In this document: piece after piece, positions 17,139-26,956 of the stretch
Layout of the letters: every line of letters begins with the position of its first letter
How positions within the stretch are numbered: position 1 is the stretch's first letter
From: UTCHB3 sp002050155
GTDB taxonomy: Bacteria; Bacteroidota; Ignavibacteria; Ignavibacteriales; Ignavibacteriaceae
Assembly: GCA_030584105.1 (NCBI GenBank)
Contig: CP129491.1
Coordinates: forward strand, 1 to 64,000
Reading direction: 5' to 3'
DNA length: 64,000 nucleotides
Made by a program: the position numbers and the translations under genes
Notes under the pieces: model-generated
The model's database searches: none
Told to the model about the DNA's origin: nothing
The model's input: the letters and a program-made list of their open reading frames with translations, nothing else

Positions 17139-20100
17139 ATGAAAATTTCCGCTCAATTGTTCAGAATTGTAGCATTTTTGATCATTTTCCCACTTCTTTC
17201 GCCCTCTGCAGCCGGTCAGCCGGTGTCAGGTGAGTTGGTAGTACGCAATTTTTTACCGAAAGAATATAAAGCACACAATCAAAATTTTTCAATAATAAAA
17301 GACAAGCGCGGGATGATTCTCGTTGCAAATGCAACCGGAGTACTTGAGTTTGACGGCAACAGGTGGCGCTTAATAAAGCTTCCGAATTTAGTTGCAAAGG
17401 CTTTAGCCACCGATAGCCATGGGCGGGTTTATGTCGGTTCAGCCGATGATTTTGGCTATCTTGAAATGTTGCCAAACGGGGTTAGGGAATACCGATCGCT
17501 GCTTAAGTATGTTCCTGCCAAATATTTACCTGTTGGGCATGTACAATCAGTTGTAACTCTTGGTGATAAAGTTTATTTCGTAACTACAAAGTATATCTTT
17601 TCTTTTCAGTTTGCTTCTTCTAATGGTAAGAAAACAAACCTTATGGTTTGGGAGTGTGAAACTAAAATACGCACTGTCTTTTTGATGAACAACGAATTAT
17701 ATATACTTGAACAAGGCGAAAACGGGCTTTTCAGGTTTAATGACGGCAAACCACAACGCTTGGAATCGGGGAATATTTTTGATAAATGGAACATCAGGGG
17801 TGTTTTCCCGTACGACAACAACGGGAATAAACACCTGTTTGTTAACTCAAAAGGGGAGTTTTTTCTTTACGACGGAAGACATTTCACCGAAATAAATTCT
17901 GAAGCACCTAAGTTTTTGGATGACGGGCTTTTTTACAACGCTATATTGCTTGATGACGGAAACCTCGCACTCGGTTCGCTGACTTCTGGGCTGGTTGTAG
18001 TGAATAAGCAAGGGAAAATAGTTACACGAATAGATACGCAAAATGGCTTGCGGGACGATGGGGTGTTGTGCTCTTTTTTTTCGGATGGGAAATTGTGGCT
18101 TGGGTTGCAAAACGGGATTGCCGTTGTGGAAGTTCCTTCGAAAGTTAGCGTTTTCAACGAGCGGGATGGCTTGAAGGGGTTTGTGAGCGATGTTATTTTT
18201 GTGAACAACGCACTCTATGTTGCCACTTCATCAGGAGTTTTCGTGCACCGAGGGAAAGGCAAGTTTGAGCAGATCGAGGGGATACCCTCCCAGGCTTGGG
18301 GTTTTGAAGTTGACGCAAACAGAGTAATCTGTGCGGCAACCGAAGGGCTGTTTGTTACCGAGGGAAAACAGGCTGCAAACTTAAAACTGCCGAAAAAAAT
18401 ATTTTATTCCGTTCGGAAATCTGACGCTAATCAGGGGGTTTTCTTCTTAGGGCACGAAAATGGTCTGATGATTGCAAAAAAAGAGGGGGAAACTCTTAAG
18501 ATGATTGGTGAAGTTAAAGATTTTAACGCCGCAGTCAGATATATTCAGGAGGATAAGAAGGGGAGGGTATGGTTAGGCACTGCCTACTCAGGGATTTTAG
18601 TGATTGAACCAAACCGTGCAGAGCCAACCGGATACGGCATCTCGAAAAAATTCAAGATCGACCCTGATTCCTCAGGAATTGTTGAAGCGAAAGTTTTTCT
18701 GTTGAACGGCAACCCAATAGTTAATTTTGGCGAGAGAACATTCATTCTAAATGAAGCGGATCAGTTGGTTGAAGATACTTCCTTCCTCAAAGGGATTAAA
18801 TTTACCGGCTTAACAGGCGTGCTTGATATCGGTGCGAATGAAGCTATTGTCTCGTGTTATAACAGGCTCGGGCACCTCTTCGTCCTTGCTTGGGATTATA
18901 AAAACAAAAAACAAACAGACAGACCCGAACTTAACGAACTTCAAAAAGCGCTTGACTTAGAAAATGAAAACTCAATCTTTTCCTTAGGCTACGATAAGGT
19001 AAACAGATATATTTATTTCGGAGGAACGGACGGAGTTGCCGGAATTGCACTGCAGGGAGAGGGAAGAGGCGGGGTGCAGTACAAGCAACCATTGCCTATT
19101 ATCAGCATGGTTATCCTTTCCGGTGATTCTTTGGTTTTCAGGGGAGACGACCTGACGAAAAGTCAGTTAAACGAAGAAGTTAATACCCGGCTTTCATACC
19201 CTGTGAGTTCCCTCAGGTTCGAATTTTCATCATTGTCTTTCGAAGCTTCAGAGCTTGATCTCTATTCCGTTAAACTTGAGGGGTACGAGGATAAGTGGTC
19301 TGAGTTTTCAGCAGATGCAAAGAAAGATTACACTAATCTTTCACCCGGTAGTTATGTTTTTAAGGTGCGTGCAAAATCGCTAAACGGTGCGGTGAGCGAT
19401 GAAGTTTCGTTCACTTTTGAAATTACACCTCCATGGTATTTGAGCACTTTTGCGCTTGTGCTCTATTTTTTCGCACTTGTAGGGTTGGTTTACGGTTTTA
19501 TCAAGTGGCGCCTGTATCATCTGAGCCGAAAAAATATAGAGTTGGAATTGTTGATTGATGAACGCACCGCTGAAGTGAAGGCTCAGGCTGAAAAACTGAA
19601 GGAGTTGGATTCCTTAAAGTCCCGGTTTTTTACAAATATCTCGCACGAATTTAGAACGCCACTGACCCTGATTCTTGGGCAGTTTGAAAGCCTTTTGGAA
19701 AAAGTTCACGATGATTCGGCTGTGGCAAAAATTAAAATGGGGATAAGGAACTCCCTAAGACTGCAGAAACTGATTAATCAACTTTTGGAAATATCGAAGA
19801 TTGAATCGGGAAAGAAAAAAATAAATGCGATGAAAACTGATGTTGTTGCCTTTGCACGGTTGGTAATGATGACTTTTGAGTCGTTGGCTGAAAAAAGAGG
19901 AATAAGGCTTGAGTTCAATGCTTCAAGCAGGCAGATAATTGCATGGTTCGACCGTGAAATGACTGAGATTTTGCTGATCAACCTGATTTCAAATGCGATA
20001 AAGTACAATAAAGACAACGGCTTTGTATTGGTTGAGGTTTCTTCGCACAACGGTGCCTTCAGGAATTTGGATTCAACCGACACTTCATTACACTTCTCCG

Positions 20101-21206
20101 AAGGGTATTTTGAAATCGTGGTTAAAGACGGAGGCATTGGCATTGCGAAAGACAGGCTGCCCTTGATTTTTGACCGGTTTTATCAGATTGACCGAAAGCA
20201 GATGAGCGATGTGGAGGGAACGGGAATTGGCTTAACTATTGTTAAAGAATTTACAGAACTGCAACATGGAATTATTACCGCAGAATCACAACCGGGTGAA
20301 GGAACAGAGTTTAGAGTGCTTCTTCCGCTCGGGAAAGCGCACCTGAAACCGAATGAAATTTCCGATTCAGAAGTGCCCGAAAATGTTAAAGGCTATACCG
20401 GTTCGGTTGACTCCGGGGAGCATGGTGCTGAAGAACTGCTGACAGAAACAGAACAAAATGATTCTGAAATTATTTTAGTTATCGATGATAATGCCGACAT
20501 CAGAACTTTTATCAGTGAAGAGCTTCGTAGTGATTATCGTGTGATTGAAGCTGCTGACGGAACACAGGGGCTAAATATTGCTGAAGGAACTATTCCCGAC
20601 CTCGTTATCACAGATATTATGATGCCCGGAATTGACGGCGTTGAACTTAGCAGGAGATTGAAACAAAACGAGCTGACTAATCACATCCCCGTGATTATTC
20701 TTACGGCTAAAGCTGCATTTGAAGATAAGATTGAAGGTTTGGAATCGGGGGCTGATGATTACTTAGTGAAACCATTCAAGCCGATTGAACTAAGAACCAG
20801 GGTTAAGAACCTGTTAGAACTAAGAAAAAAACTGAGAGAAAGATTTCAGACGGTTGTGCAAACCCCATCGGATAAAGAGGCTGAAACAACCCCTGAGAGC
20901 CGCTTTGTTTTGAAAGTGAGTTCGATAGTTGCCGAAAGGCTAAGTGACGAGCACTTCACCGCAGAAACTTTGGCAAGGGAGCTTGGCTACAGCATCAGCC
21001 CGCTAAACCGGAAACTTAACGCTCTGACGGGTTGCACCGCAGGAGTATTGATTCGCAGAACCCGTCTTGAAAAAGCGATGGTATTATTGAAAGGGAAGCA
21101 ACTTTCGGTGAAAGAAGTGGCTATGATGGTTGGCTACTCCGAACAGTCAAATTTTACCAGAAGCTTTAAAAATTATTTCGGAACCCCACCAACAGAGATA
21201 AGTTAG
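17139..21206 (+). CDS. Hybrid two-component system regulator (propeller sensor, kinase, receiver, AraC output)
   Basis: 1355 residues, all parts of a phosphorelay in one protein. Signal peptide (1-27, ending SPSAAGQ); periplasmic two-component propeller repeats (about 30-670) such as GLRDDGVLCSFFSDGKLWLG; Y_Y_Y domain (about 690-760); membrane helix (about 767-790, LSTFALVLYFFALVGLVYGF); HisKA with ISHEFRTPLT, phosphoacceptor His836; HATPase with N box NLISNAIKYNKDNG (about 948), DGGIGI and GTGIGLTIV; receiver with Asp1159 in TDIMMPG; AraC-type DNA-binding domain (about 1265-1355, LGYSISPLNRKL and VAMMVGYSEQSNFTRSFKNYFG). Family knowledge: in Bacteroidota these sense glycans or other polymers and turn on nearby genes. 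The next gene downstream encodes a T9SS cargo, a possible target. Confidence 0.95.
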   Translation: MKISAQLFRIVAFLIIFPLLSPSAAGQPVSGELVVRNFLPKEYKAHNQNFSIIKDKRGMILVANATGVLEFDGNRWRLIKLPNLVAKALATDSHGRVYVGSADDFGYLEMLPNGVREYRSLLKYVPAKYLPVGHVQSVVTLGDKVYFVTTKYIFSFQFASSNGKKTNLMVWECETKIRTVFLMNNELYILEQGENGLFRFNDGKPQRLESGNIFDKWNIRGVFPYDNNGNKHLFVNSKGEFFLYDGRHFTEINSEAPKFLDDGLFYNAILLDDGNLALGSLTSGLVVVNKQGKIVTRIDTQNGLRDDGVLCSFFSDGKLWLGLQNGIAVVEVPSKVSVFNERDGLKGFVSDVIFVNNALYVATSSGVFVHRGKGKFEQIEGIPSQAWGFEVDANRVICAATEGLFVTEGKQAANLKLPKKIFYSVRKSDANQGVFFLGHENGLMIAKKEGETLKMIGEVKDFNAAVRYIQEDKKGRVWLGTAYSGILVIEPNRAEPTGYGISKKFKIDPDSSGIVEAKVFLLNGNPIVNFGERTFILNEADQLVEDTSFLKGIKFTGLTGVLDIGANEAIVSCYNRLGHLFVLAWDYKNKKQTDRPELNELQKALDLENENSIFSLGYDKVNRYIYFGGTDGVAGIALQGEGRGGVQYKQPLPIISMVILSGDSLVFRGDDLTKSQLNEEVNTRLSYPVSSLRFEFSSLSFEASELDLYSVKLEGYEDKWSEFSADAKKDYTNLSPGSYVFKVRAKSLNGAVSDEVSFTFEITPPWYLSTFALVLYFFALVGLVYGFIKWRLYHLSRKNIELELLIDERTAEVKAQAEKLKELDSLKSRFFTNISHEFRTPLTLILGQFESLLEKVHDDSAVAKIKMGIRNSLRLQKLINQLLEISKIESGKKKINAMKTDVVAFARLVMMTFESLAEKRGIRLEFNASSRQIIAWFDREMTEILLINLISNAIKYNKDNGFVLVEVSSHNGAFRNLDSTDTSLHFSEGYFEIVVKDGGIGIAKDRLPLIFDRFYQIDRKQMSDVEGTGIGLTIVKEFTELQHGIITAESQPGEGTEFRVLLPLGKAHLKPNEISDSEVPENVKGYTGSVDSGEHGAEELLTETEQNDSEIILVIDDNADIRTFISEELRSDYRVIEAADGTQGLNIAEGTIPDLVITDIMMPGIDGVELSRRLKQNELTNHIPVIILTAKAAFEDKIEGLESGADDYLVKPFKPIELRTRVKNLLELRKKLRERFQTVVQTPSDKEAETTPESRFVLKVSSIVAERLSDEHFTAETLARELGYSISPLNRKLNALTGCTAGVLIRRTRLEKAMVLLKGKQLSVKEVAMMVGYSEQSNFTRSFKNYFGTPPTEIS

Positions 21207-21509
21207 TAGGAATGAGATGTTTTACGCCTGTTTTACGCTTGTTTTACGGGTCGATTATATCCCGCCACACTAAGATGAATCAGCATTAATTCAAGCCGAA
21301 AAAAAGTGATAACATATAGTTTGTTACGATAGCTGAAAATCTTTTCAAACCTATTACAGCACTCTTTTCTAAAAGCAAAATAAGTATGAAAATGACGGCA
21401 ATTCTGCACAATGTCCAAAAATGAATAACATTTGACCGAAAAAGATAAACTGTAAGCCTTACGCTATGGATAATTTTGTACTGAACTTTTTAACAAAACG
21501 GACGAACAA
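21207..21509. other. Intergenic region before the 21510 cargo gene
   Basis: 303 bases, A/T-rich, with near-repeats of TGTTTTACGC just after the regulator stop. TAATTTTG at 21472-21479 resembles the Bacteroidota -7 element (TAnnTTTG), about 30 bases before the ATG, but no good -33 partner is seen. No gene is supported. Confidence 0.4.
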
Positions 21510-23972
21510 ATGAAACAAATCTTTTTCTTCTTGTTGCTCACAAGTTTTCTCTTCGCACAGGGACCTTTGGGGCTTGAGTACTCGCACCCGAAACCTTTCC
21601 CAATGTCTTTATATTGGGCTAAATATATGGATGCTAACACACTTTACGCTGTTGGCTCAGGTGGGGTTTTTATGAAATCGACAAACAACGGGCAGAACTG
21701 GTCGATTAACTATAACGCCGGCGTTCCAAGTGGCGGCGCTATTACCTATATCGTTAATAAAGCGCAATTTTTTGATAAAGACAAGGGGTTCTTAACCGGC
21801 ACCGGCGGGGTTACATACACAGGAGACGGCGGTGCTACTTTCCAGAATCGTTCCGGTTCTTTCACTTCTTCAGTAGCCGGTTACGACCTTTATTTTACCG
21901 ATGAATTAAACGGTTATATTGTTGGGACTTCAAGTGTTAAACTTTCGAGAACTACTGATGGTGGCTCAACCTGGGTAACTAACGCTACACTTCCTGCCAC
22001 TACTTATTATGCTCTTCAATATTTTTCAGCTAATCATATTATCGTTGCCGGTTCCACTAATGCATCTGCGAATGTAAGGGTTACAACTGACGGCGGTGCA
22101 ACATGGACGGCTTCGGCTGCAGGAACCGGAACAATATATGACATCGAATTTATTGATGCCAACACCGGATATGCGTGTGGCGCTGCGGGTGGTTTCTTCA
22201 AGACCACTGATGGTGGTGCAACCTGGACAACTATTAACACGGGGTTAACTTCCGGGCTTCGTGCAATTATAATCAAAGCGCCGAACGAAATTTATGTTAC
22301 CGGTGACGCATGGGAGCTTTTAAAAACCACCGACGCTGGCGCTACTGTCTCTCGTGTACCTTTTAACACACCTTCGCCTGATTGGGCGGGCACGAGCCAA
22401 TACTTAACCATAGAGGGGAATAAAATGTTTATTGCCGGTTCTGTTGGTGCTAACTACTTTTCACCCGATGCCGGCGCAACATGGCAGACAAATTCGAAAA
22501 CCCAAAAAATTGGTGTTATTCAAACTGTTCATGGTTACCACCCGGCAGGCACTATTGTTGCTGTAGGGCAAAGTTCTTCAGCGGCTACAGGGCAACATGT
22601 GCTCTATTCAAACAATTGGGGTGCAACATGGAACACAGCAAATATTCCTGATTTTTCAAAAGACCTTCGCGGGGTTCACATGATTAACGGTTCAAAGGGC
22701 TTTGCTGTCGGTTCCGGTGGCAACATCTACAGAACACTCAACGGCGGTGCTGCATGGGATTCTGTCTTCAACATCGGAATTCAGGCACTTTCAAGAGTCA
22801 GTTTTTATGACGAAAATTTGGGTATTGCTGTTGGTAACGCAGGAAATATCTGGAAAACATCAGACGGCGGAAATACCTGGGTGAACAGGTCAGTGAACGG
22901 TCAGAATGCTTCCTGGGGTGCTATTGAGTTTGTTGATGCTAACACTGTTTTTGTAAGCGGTTCAAGGACTGTTCTGTTGAAATCAACAGATGCGGGTGAG
23001 AGCTTCACGGTAATTTCAGTTAACTTCCCAACCACTCAGCCAAGTGGTGGTATAAAGATGGCTGACTCGCTTCACGGCTATATTGTCGGGTCCGTAGGAT
23101 TGAGCGGGCAAGGTTATGTTTGGTCAACAAGTGACGGTGGTTTAACCTGGGGGCCGACCGGCTTTCCCGCTCAGTTTCAAAATGTACAGAACTATTCAGT
23201 TGTTACAAGAGGTGCGAATGAAGTATATGTATCAGGACAGGTTGGTGCGATTTACCGCTCTACGGATGCAGGTGCAACCTGGACAGGCTACGGAACCGGC
23301 TTGATTACCAACATTTTCTCACTCTGGCTGGCTCATCCTGACACGATATACGCAGCTTCAGGTGTTGCAGGAAATGCCGCCACCGTTTTCAAAATTCCGT
23401 TACCAACCATTATACCGGTTGAACTTGCTTCCTTCACGGCAGATGTTAACGGAAACACTGTATTCTTAAACTGGAAAACCGCAACTGAAACAAATAACAG
23501 CGGGTTTTATGTTGAAAGAAAAGGAAGTGACGGTGCATGGAAAGAGCTTGGTTTTGTAAAGGGTATGGGCACCAATACCGGCGGCACACTTTATAAATAT
23601 ACTGACGAAGTTTCCGCCGGCACATACTCATACAGGTTGAAACAAAAAGATTACGACGGCACTTTTGAATATCACTATCTCTCGGGTGAGGTTGAGGTTG
23701 GTTCACCGGCACAGTTCACACTTATGCAGAATTACCCGAACCCATTCAACCCGGCAACAACAATATCGTTTGTACTGCCGAGCGATGAGGTTGTAACCCT
23801 CAGAATCTATAACACTCTTGGTGAGGAAGTGGCAACGATATTAAATGAAAAAATGAACGCCGGTTACCATACGGTTGATTTTAATGCTTCAAACATTCCG
23901 AGCGGTGTTTATATCTATAAACTTACCTCAGGTAATAATACAGCAGTTAAAAAAATGAGTTTACTCAAATAG
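21510..23972 (+). CDS. Secreted Ycf48-repeat protein with type IX sorting domain
   Basis: 820 residues. Signal peptide MKQIFFFLLLTSFLFAQ; then propeller repeats with TTDGGATW, KSTDAGES and TSDGGNTW motifs from about 45 to 630; a fibronectin-like domain (FLNWKTATETNNSGFYVERK); and a C-terminal T9SS domain with LMQNYPNPFNPATTISFVLP, ending KKMSLLK. Same architecture as the 4703 gene but clearly diverged, so not a recent copy. It lies directly downstream of the hybrid two-component regulator on the same strand with a 303-base gap and its own terminator, which suggests separate transcription and possible control by that regulator. Confidence 0.92.
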   Translation: MKQIFFFLLLTSFLFAQGPLGLEYSHPKPFPMSLYWAKYMDANTLYAVGSGGVFMKSTNNGQNWSINYNAGVPSGGAITYIVNKAQFFDKDKGFLTGTGGVTYTGDGGATFQNRSGSFTSSVAGYDLYFTDELNGYIVGTSSVKLSRTTDGGSTWVTNATLPATTYYALQYFSANHIIVAGSTNASANVRVTTDGGATWTASAAGTGTIYDIEFIDANTGYACGAAGGFFKTTDGGATWTTINTGLTSGLRAIIIKAPNEIYVTGDAWELLKTTDAGATVSRVPFNTPSPDWAGTSQYLTIEGNKMFIAGSVGANYFSPDAGATWQTNSKTQKIGVIQTVHGYHPAGTIVAVGQSSSAATGQHVLYSNNWGATWNTANIPDFSKDLRGVHMINGSKGFAVGSGGNIYRTLNGGAAWDSVFNIGIQALSRVSFYDENLGIAVGNAGNIWKTSDGGNTWVNRSVNGQNASWGAIEFVDANTVFVSGSRTVLLKSTDAGESFTVISVNFPTTQPSGGIKMADSLHGYIVGSVGLSGQGYVWSTSDGGLTWGPTGFPAQFQNVQNYSVVTRGANEVYVSGQVGAIYRSTDAGATWTGYGTGLITNIFSLWLAHPDTIYAASGVAGNAATVFKIPLPTIIPVELASFTADVNGNTVFLNWKTATETNNSGFYVERKGSDGAWKELGFVKGMGTNTGGTLYKYTDEVSAGTYSYRLKQKDYDGTFEYHYLSGEVEVGSPAQFTLMQNYPNPFNPATTISFVLPSDEVVTLRIYNTLGEEVATILNEKMNAGYHTVDFNASNIPSGVYIYKLTSGNNTAVKKMSLLK

Positions 23973-24003
23973 ATCAGCAAATTTGAACAGTTGAAGCTAA
24001 TGG

Positions 24004-24042
24004 GCTGCAACCGGTTTATTCATCCGGTTGCAGCTTTTTTTT
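24004..24042 (+). terminator. Rho-independent terminator of the 21510 cargo gene
   Basis: Perfect 11-bp stem: arms 24004-24014 and 24024-24034, 9-base loop, followed by eight T residues. Confidence 0.96.
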
Positions 24043-24362
24043 GCGGATAACCGGGAATGTCTTTCGTTGGTAATCAGGAAGCAGTTCCGGGAAAGCTAAC
24101 CCGGGTGCAGTTTTTTTTGCCCAAGCGGGTGAAATTTATTATTATACCCCATTAAACAGAGCTAACTTGGCTGCAGTTTTTCCCCCATATTCACTTCGCT
24201 CATCTGACCTGATAAGAAGCGAGTTAATCAGTGGGGTTCACAATTTTTCGGCAACACTTCCTGCATTAAAGTTTTGTATCAAAAACCACCACTGTAATCC
24301 CGTTAAATTTTTGTAAATTTTGGTTCATTATTAAACACTTTTTAAAAACGAAAGGTGAAGCC
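24043..24362. repeat. Spacer with decaying copies of the terminator tail
   Basis: After the terminator, two further stretches resemble its right arm and T run: GGGTGCAGTTTTTTTTGCCC (24103-24122) and GGCTGCAGTTTTTCCCCC (about 24170-24187), each preceded by GAGCTAAC or AAGCTAAC. They lack the left arm, so they would not form the same hairpin. No gene is supported before the peptidase. Confidence 0.6.
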
Positions 24363-26399
24363 GTGAGAGTCTTCCTGCTAATTTTTTTGATGAGTATCGC
24401 TGTTATGCCGCAAAAACGACTTATGACTATAGACGACCTGTGGGCAATGGAAAGAATAAACAAAATTTCCATAACTCCCGATGGTAATAAGATTTTCTAC
24501 TCTTCTTCCGTTTACAGCATGCAGATGAATAAAGGGAACAGCAATATCAGCTCGATCAACGCCGATGGCTCGGGGAGAACCGAGATTAAAGCCACCGAAA
24601 AAAATGAGTCATCCCCGGTTTTTGTGCCCGCTCTTAACAAGCTTGCATTTATATATAACGACCAAATTTGGCTGTGTGACCCCGACGGTGCGAATGAACA
24701 ACAGATAACGAACTATTATGCGGGAGTTAATTCCTTCAAGTTTTCGAACGACGGCAAGTATATTCTTTTCACCGCTTCGGTTTACCCAAGTTGCGGCTTG
24801 AATAATGAATGCAACGAAAACAAGGATAAATTAGCCGAAGAAAGCAAAGTGAAAGCTTCCGTGTTCACGGAACTTTACTATCGCGATTTTAACCACTGGC
24901 GCGGTGATAAAAGAAGCCATCTCTTTCTTCTGGATGTAGCAAACAAAAAAGATTATGAACTTACCCCGGGTGCATACTATGATGTGCCGCCTGTTGCACT
25001 CGGTTCCGATAACGATTTTAACTTTTCACCCGAAGGTTCGGAAATTGCTTTTACGGCTAACAAAGACAGATTTCTTGCTACAAGCACTAATAACGACATC
25101 TGGGTTGTGAACTTAAACGAAGTGTTGAGAGGGGGCGAACCCAACCAGGTGAAAATTTCACAAAGTGAAGGGAGTGATTGTGAGCCTGTATTTTCACCCG
25201 ATGGCAACTACATCGCCTTTACTTCTATGGAAAGAAAAGGTTTTGAAGCGGATAAAAAACGGATTATGCTTTACAACCGAAAATCCGGTGATCTTGCCGA
25301 CATTTCTGCAGGGATTGACCTTAGTGCGGATAACTTAATTTGGTCACCTGACAGCAAAAAAATATATTTTATCGCCTCTTCCGAAGTGTATAACCAGGTT
25401 TACAGTGTGGACATTGAAACAAAACAACTGCTGGCAATTTTAACCGGTATGAACATTGCCGATCTTCAGTTAACCGCCGACGGCTCAAAATTCCTTTTCA
25501 GAAACCAGTCTTCAATTATGCCGTATGAAATTTTTTCAGCTAACACAAACGGAACTATGGTAACAAGGATTACTTACCTGAACCAAAAAGTGTTGAACCA
25601 AATGGATTGGAACGGAATCGAAACTTTTACCGTGAAAGGTGCCGGTGGAACTCCTGTTCAGTCGATTATGGTAAAACCGGCCGGGTTCAACCCAAGTGCT
25701 AAATATCCGTTGATTTTCCTTATTCACGGCGGACCTCAAGGGAACTGGAGCGACGAATTTCACTATCGCTGGAACCTCCAGATGTTTGCCGCAGGCGGTT
25801 ATGTTGTGATTGCGCCTAACCCAAGAGGAAGTACAGGCTACGGACAAAAGTTCACCGATGAAATTTCGCAGGACTGGGGTGGCAAAGTCTATGAAGATTT
25901 AATGAATGTTTACGACTATGCCCTGAAAAATTTCGCTTTTCTTGATTCTAACAACACTTTTGCTGCCGGCGCTTCTTACGGTGGCTATATGATAAACTGG
26001 ATTGCAGGGCACACGAACAGATTTAAAGCACTTGTTTCGCATGCCGGGGTATTTAACCTCGAGAGTATGTACGGCACTACCGAACAACTGTGGTTCCCTG
26101 AATGGGAAATGGGCGGTACACCGTGGAGCAACAGAAAAGCCTACGAAAAATGGTCGCCTCATCAATTTATTCAAAACTGCAAGACTCCTATGTTAGTTGT
26201 TCATGGCGGTAACGACTTTAGGGTGCCCGAAGAACAGGCTTTTCAGCTTTTCACTTCACTGCAACGCTTGGGAATTGAAAGTAAATTTTTATATTTCCCG
26301 GATGAAACTCATTTTGTTGCAAAACCACAAAACTCAAGGTTGTGGTGGCTGACAGTTTACGACTGGTTTGAGAAACATTATACACCCGGGAGCAATTAA
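24363..26399 (+). CDS. S9-family serine peptidase (prolyl oligopeptidase / acylaminoacyl-peptidase type)
   Basis: 678 residues from GTG 24363 with AAAGGTGAAG upstream. A short hydrophobic start (MRVFLLIFLMSIAVMPQ) suggests export. Residues about 30-400 form a WD40-like propeller (SPDGNYIAFTSMERKG, SPDSKKIYFIASSE). The C-terminal alpha/beta-hydrolase domain has FLIHGGPQGNW, the nucleophile Ser538 in GASYGGYM, Asp618 in GGNDFRVP and His650 in DETHFV, a complete triad. Known role: cleaves short peptides, often dipeptides or acyl-aminoacyl residues, from N-termini. Likely acts in the periplasm, on peptides taken up or released there. The DUF1232 gene follows after 16 bases, perhaps in one transcript. 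Confidence 0.93.
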   Translation: MRVFLLIFLMSIAVMPQKRLMTIDDLWAMERINKISITPDGNKIFYSSSVYSMQMNKGNSNISSINADGSGRTEIKATEKNESSPVFVPALNKLAFIYNDQIWLCDPDGANEQQITNYYAGVNSFKFSNDGKYILFTASVYPSCGLNNECNENKDKLAEESKVKASVFTELYYRDFNHWRGDKRSHLFLLDVANKKDYELTPGAYYDVPPVALGSDNDFNFSPEGSEIAFTANKDRFLATSTNNDIWVVNLNEVLRGGEPNQVKISQSEGSDCEPVFSPDGNYIAFTSMERKGFEADKKRIMLYNRKSGDLADISAGIDLSADNLIWSPDSKKIYFIASSEVYNQVYSVDIETKQLLAILTGMNIADLQLTADGSKFLFRNQSSIMPYEIFSANTNGTMVTRITYLNQKVLNQMDWNGIETFTVKGAGGTPVQSIMVKPAGFNPSAKYPLIFLIHGGPQGNWSDEFHYRWNLQMFAAGGYVVIAPNPRGSTGYGQKFTDEISQDWGGKVYEDLMNVYDYALKNFAFLDSNNTFAAGASYGGYMINWIAGHTNRFKALVSHAGVFNLESMYGTTEQLWFPEWEMGGTPWSNRKAYEKWSPHQFIQNCKTPMLVVHGGNDFRVPEEQAFQLFTSLQRLGIESKFLYFPDETHFVAKPQNSRLWWLTVYDWFEKHYTPGSN

Positions 26400-26415
26400 T
26401 AACAGAGAGGATATC

Positions 26416-26847
26416 ATGGAAGATACTGAAGAAAAAACCATGGATCAACTTGGAGAAGAACATCTTAGTTTTTATGATGTTCCGAATAACGGTAACAACG
26501 AAAATGGTACGGATGAGGGAGATTATAATTTCGATTTCATCGAGAATGAAGCCGAGTTTGAGAAGCGCGCCGAGTTTGTGCACGCTAATATTTGGCAAAA
26601 ACTTAAGGAGAGCGGAATTAAAATTTCTTTTGTCCGGGATATTGTCGCTTTGGTACACTATATGACCGATCCGTTCGTTTCATGGTACAGAAAAGCGATA
26701 GTAGTTGCTGCGCTTATCTATTTTATTTCACCGATTGACGCCATCCCCGATATAGCACCGCTTTTCGGATATATGGACGATATGGGTGTGATAGGTGCGG
26801 TTCTCAAGTTTCTGGGGCACGAACTCACCTCGTACTACGACAGTTGA
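26416..26847 (+). CDS. DUF1232 (YkvA-like) small membrane protein
   Basis: 143 residues from ATG 26416 with GAGAGG five bases before; a longer frame upstream would overlap the peptidase. Residues 1-50 are acidic and polar. The C-terminal half carries the DUF1232 signature AALIYFISPIDAIPDIAPLF followed by MDDMGVIGAVLKFLG, one or two short membrane-associated helices. Function of the family is unknown. It follows the S9 peptidase closely and precedes recN by 109 bases. Confidence 0.9.
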   Translation: MEDTEEKTMDQLGEEHLSFYDVPNNGNNENGTDEGDYNFDFIENEAEFEKRAEFVHANIWQKLKESGIKISFVRDIVALVHYMTDPFVSWYRKAIVVAALIYFISPIDAIPDIAPLFGYMDDMGVIGAVLKFLGHELTSYYDS

Positions 26848-26956
26848 TCTTTTTTTCGGTGCCGGGTATATGCGGGAATTGATATTATTTATCGATTGGC
26901 AAAACTTCGGCACCCCCTTTTTAACATTTCACATTTTACAGATCAAAAATTGTTAA

